DNA of 6,442 nt, from contig JANXCK010000196.1 in NCBI GenBank assembly GCA_025060055.1, positions 1-6,442 on the forward strand. Direction: 5' to 3'. The position numbers and the translations under genes are program-made. Shown one piece after another: positions 5,522 through 6,442 of this stretch (its first letter is position 1; each line of letters begins with the position of its first letter). This DNA comes from Fimbriimonadales bacterium (GTDB lineage: Bacteria > Armatimonadota > Fimbriimonadia > Fimbriimonadales > GBS-DC). The notes under the pieces are model-generated. The model searched no databases. It was not told the origin of the DNA and saw only the letters and a program-made list of their open reading frames with translations.

Positions 5522-5587
5522 CCTGTGCAGACGAAGCCGACCTCGGTTGGCTGAACAGCCCGCGTAGGCGGGCTTGGTTTGCACAGG
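5522..5587. other. Three-way-junction segment: possible structured RNA or DNA element
   Basis: Three nested or adjacent helices account for nearly every base. P1 pairs 5522-5532 with 5577-5587 (11 pairs, one G·T). Inside it, P2 pairs 5535-5541 with 5546-5552 (seven pairs, one G·T, loop CTCG), and P3 pairs 5557-5563 with 5568-5574 (seven Watson-Crick pairs, loop GTAG). The joiners are GA (5533-5534), GAAC (5553-5556) and TG (5575-5576). It is not a tRNA: there is no CCA-type acceptor or anticodon arm. No T-run follows P3, so a plain terminator is less likely. It lies upstream of the M48 promoter, where no gene ends. The strand is undetermined; on the plus strand TGTTATACG (5501-5509) is at best a weak promoter-like motif in front of it. 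It could be a small RNA, a palindromic mobile-repeat end, or a chance nest of repeats. Confidence 0.5.
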
Positions 5588-5636
5588 AGCAGCTGCAGCC
5601 GTCCATTTCTTAGGTCTGAGACCGTGCCTCTTGGGC

Positions 5637-5642
5637 TATAAT
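5637..5642 (+). promoter_or_regulatory. -10 box of the M48 metalloprotease promoter
   Basis: Perfect TATAAT, 63 bases before the start codon, with transcription expected near 5649. There is no good -35 at 16-18 bases (GTCTGA or TCTGAG at best). The bases around it, CTCTTGGGCTATAATT (5628-5643), match the pseudopilin promoter at 15 of 16 positions, so the TTGGG block just upstream may contribute. Confidence 0.6.
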
Positions 5643-5658
5643 TAAGAAACCCTCGTGC

Positions 5659-5681
5659 CTGCTGTATCGTCTATACAACAG
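5659..5681 (+). promoter_or_regulatory. Small hairpin in the M48 leader
   Basis: CTGCTGTAT (5659-5667) faces ATACAACAG (5673-5681): eight pairs with one C·A mismatch and the loop CGTCT, near the predicted 5' end of the message. There is no T-run. It may protect the transcript or be an operator-like inverted repeat; function is not evident. Confidence 0.35.
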
Positions 5682-5691
5682 GGCGCGTTGT

Positions 5692-5697
5692 GGGGAG
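5692..5697 (+). promoter_or_regulatory. Ribosome binding site of the M48 gene
   Basis: GGGGAG lies seven bases before the ATG at 5705, which fixes this start; it also gives a proper signal peptide. Confidence 0.7.
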
Positions 5698-5704
5698 AAC
5701 AGCG

Positions 5705-6442
5705 ATGCGAACCCTTTGGAGCGCGATTGTCTCAGCACTTTTGAGTTTTGGCTGCGCAGGGCACGCCTGGACGCAGGAGTCGGCTTCCAACTCCGACCAG
5801 CCCAAGCTCTCGCCACGCGATCAGCAAGAGGTGGAGTTCGGCAAGAAAGTGGTTGCCGAGATCGAAAAACACCACAAATTCATCACCGATCCTGAGCTGG
5901 TAGAGCGTGTGAATCGGATTGGGCAGACACTGGCGTCTATTGCGCGCAGTACGCCCACCGAAGCCCGCTACGGCGAGTCGGGACCCGCCCCCTTCGAGTA
6001 CACCTTCCGAATCATCGACGAGAAAGATGTGAATGCGTTCTCGGTGCCTGGCGGATTTATCTTCGTGAACAAGGGACTGCTCGACTTTGTGTCCAGCGAC
6101 GACGAGCTGGCAGCAGTGCTGGCGCACGAGATTGCGCACGCCTCGCATCGGCATGTGATGAAGCTCATTCGCGACGACGCCAAAGTGCAGCAGAGTGTGC
6201 TGCTGCCCGCGCTGCTCATAGGCGTGTTCGGGCGCTTGCCTTCACAAGACTTTACTGGGCTGATGGCAGGCGCACAACTGTACCGAATTGCGCGTGTGAA
6301 CAGCTTCAGTCAGGAGGCGGAAACCGACTCCGACCTGACGGCGTTGGAGTATCTGCGTCGCTCGCCGTACAATCCTGTAGGACTGCTGGTGTTTATGGAG
6401 CGACTGGCAGCGGAAGAGCGCAAACGCCCCCAAATAGACTGG
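5705..6442 (+). CDS. M48 family zinc metalloprotease, exported; 3' end outside the window
   Basis: 246 codons from the ATG at 5705 to the window edge, no stop. Residues 1-21 are a signal peptide (charged start, hydrophobic 8-16). Cleavage after Ala21 (GHA/W) is plausible; Cys17 follows LSFG, a poor lipobox, so lipoprotein status is doubtful. The mature part begins with ~40 polar residues, then the M48 core: VNRIGQTLA (69-77), the family strand VNAFSVPGGFIFVNKGLLDF (starting at 109), and the zinc motif HEIAH (141-145) in ELAAVLAHEIAHASHRHV. The third zinc ligand is probably Glu204 in EAETD (204-208), matching the ExxxD pattern. An internal hydrophobic stretch lies at 164-175. Periplasmic M48 enzymes such as BepA act in outer-membrane protein quality control; whether a TPR region follows, as in BepA, cannot be seen. 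Catalytic residues are intact, so it should be active. Confidence 0.93.
   Translation, partial: MRTLWSAIVSALLSFGCAGHAWTQESASNSDQPKLSPRDQQEVEFGKKVVAEIEKHHKFITDPELVERVNRIGQTLASIARSTPTEARYGESGPAPFEYTFRIIDEKDVNAFSVPGGFIFVNKGLLDFVSSDDELAAVLAHEIAHASHRHVMKLIRDDAKVQQSVLLPALLIGVFGRLPSQDFTGLMAGAQLYRIARVNSFSQEAETDSDLTALEYLRRSPYNPVGLLVFMERLAAEERKRPQIDW

Larger units (their letters stand above)
5169..5704. other. 536-base divergent intergenic region filled with repeats and structure
   Basis: No credible gene lies here. From left to right it contains the short upstream region of the DUF2905-like gene (5169-5221, nothing clear beyond a possible TACAAT), a MITE-like element (5222-5377), a near-palindromic repeat (5376-5493), a short linker with the small inverted repeat ACGG/CCGT (5507-5520), a three-way-junction segment (5522-5587), about 50 unremarkable bases, and the promoter and leader of the M48 gene (5637-5704). 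The reading frames that cross it encode repeat-derived runs such as PSPRGRG. Confidence 0.8.

Noticed and set aside
5557..5580. P3 hairpin as a stand-alone intrinsic terminator
   Set aside because: The stem (AGCCCGC/GCGGGCT) is strong, but the following bases TGGTTTGC are not a T-run and instead complete the outer helix. No plus-strand gene ends upstream of it.
5732..6154. 140-residue open frame on the minus strand across the M48 gene
   Set aside because: It is antisense to the HEIAH metalloprotease and is explained by that gene's codon bias.

Overview
The window most likely comes from a moderately high-GC, possibly thermophilic bacterium of the Armatimonadota (order not resolved). The strongest pointer is the pseudopilin-like protein at 1385-2257. 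It has a type IV prepilin leader, the segment LFPVFAQARE right after the hydrophobic helix, and a textbook H-X9-DG motif, a combination I associate with that phylum. Assignment by recognition only; Planctomycetes and Acidobacteria carry related families.

Layout, left to right. A 3'-truncated minus-strand gene (1-1098) encodes an exported redoxin/c-type cytochrome fusion. It is divergent from the H-X9-DG pseudopilin gene (1385-2257, plus strand). That gene has a consensus sigma-70 type promoter, a terminator-like hairpin in its leader and a strong terminator behind it (2285-2320). Next comes a SpoVR/YcgB family gene (2389-3825, plus strand), convergent with a minus-strand pair: a small DUF2905-like membrane protein (4935-5168) and queA (3921-4931), 3 bases apart and probably translationally coupled. 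The convergent gap holds a foldback repeat. At the right edge a plus-strand M48 metalloprotease gene (5705 onward) is cut by the window end.

The least ordinary part is the 536-base gap 5169-5704 between the DUF2905 gene and the M48 gene. It is almost entirely structured non-coding DNA: (1) a MITE-like foldback element (5222-5377) with 11-base inverted ends bounded by TA, carrying G-quadruplex-type runs on both strands; (2) directly abutting it, a near-palindromic repeat (5376-5493) whose degenerate relative lies between spoVR and queA (3833-3918); (3) a 66-base segment that folds on paper into a compact three-way junction (5522-5587); and (4) the M48 promoter and leader. The homology between the two foldback repeats starts exactly at the MITE's right-hand TA, suggesting the MITE inserted at the edge of a copy of the second repeat.

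The genes do not form one pathway. They are housekeeping or envelope functions: exported redox/heme protein, surface or secreted pseudopilin, SpoVR, tRNA queuosine synthesis, membrane protein, envelope protease. I see no CRISPR array, no tRNA or rRNA gene and no complete transposase. All structures were found by eye, without folding or database searches.
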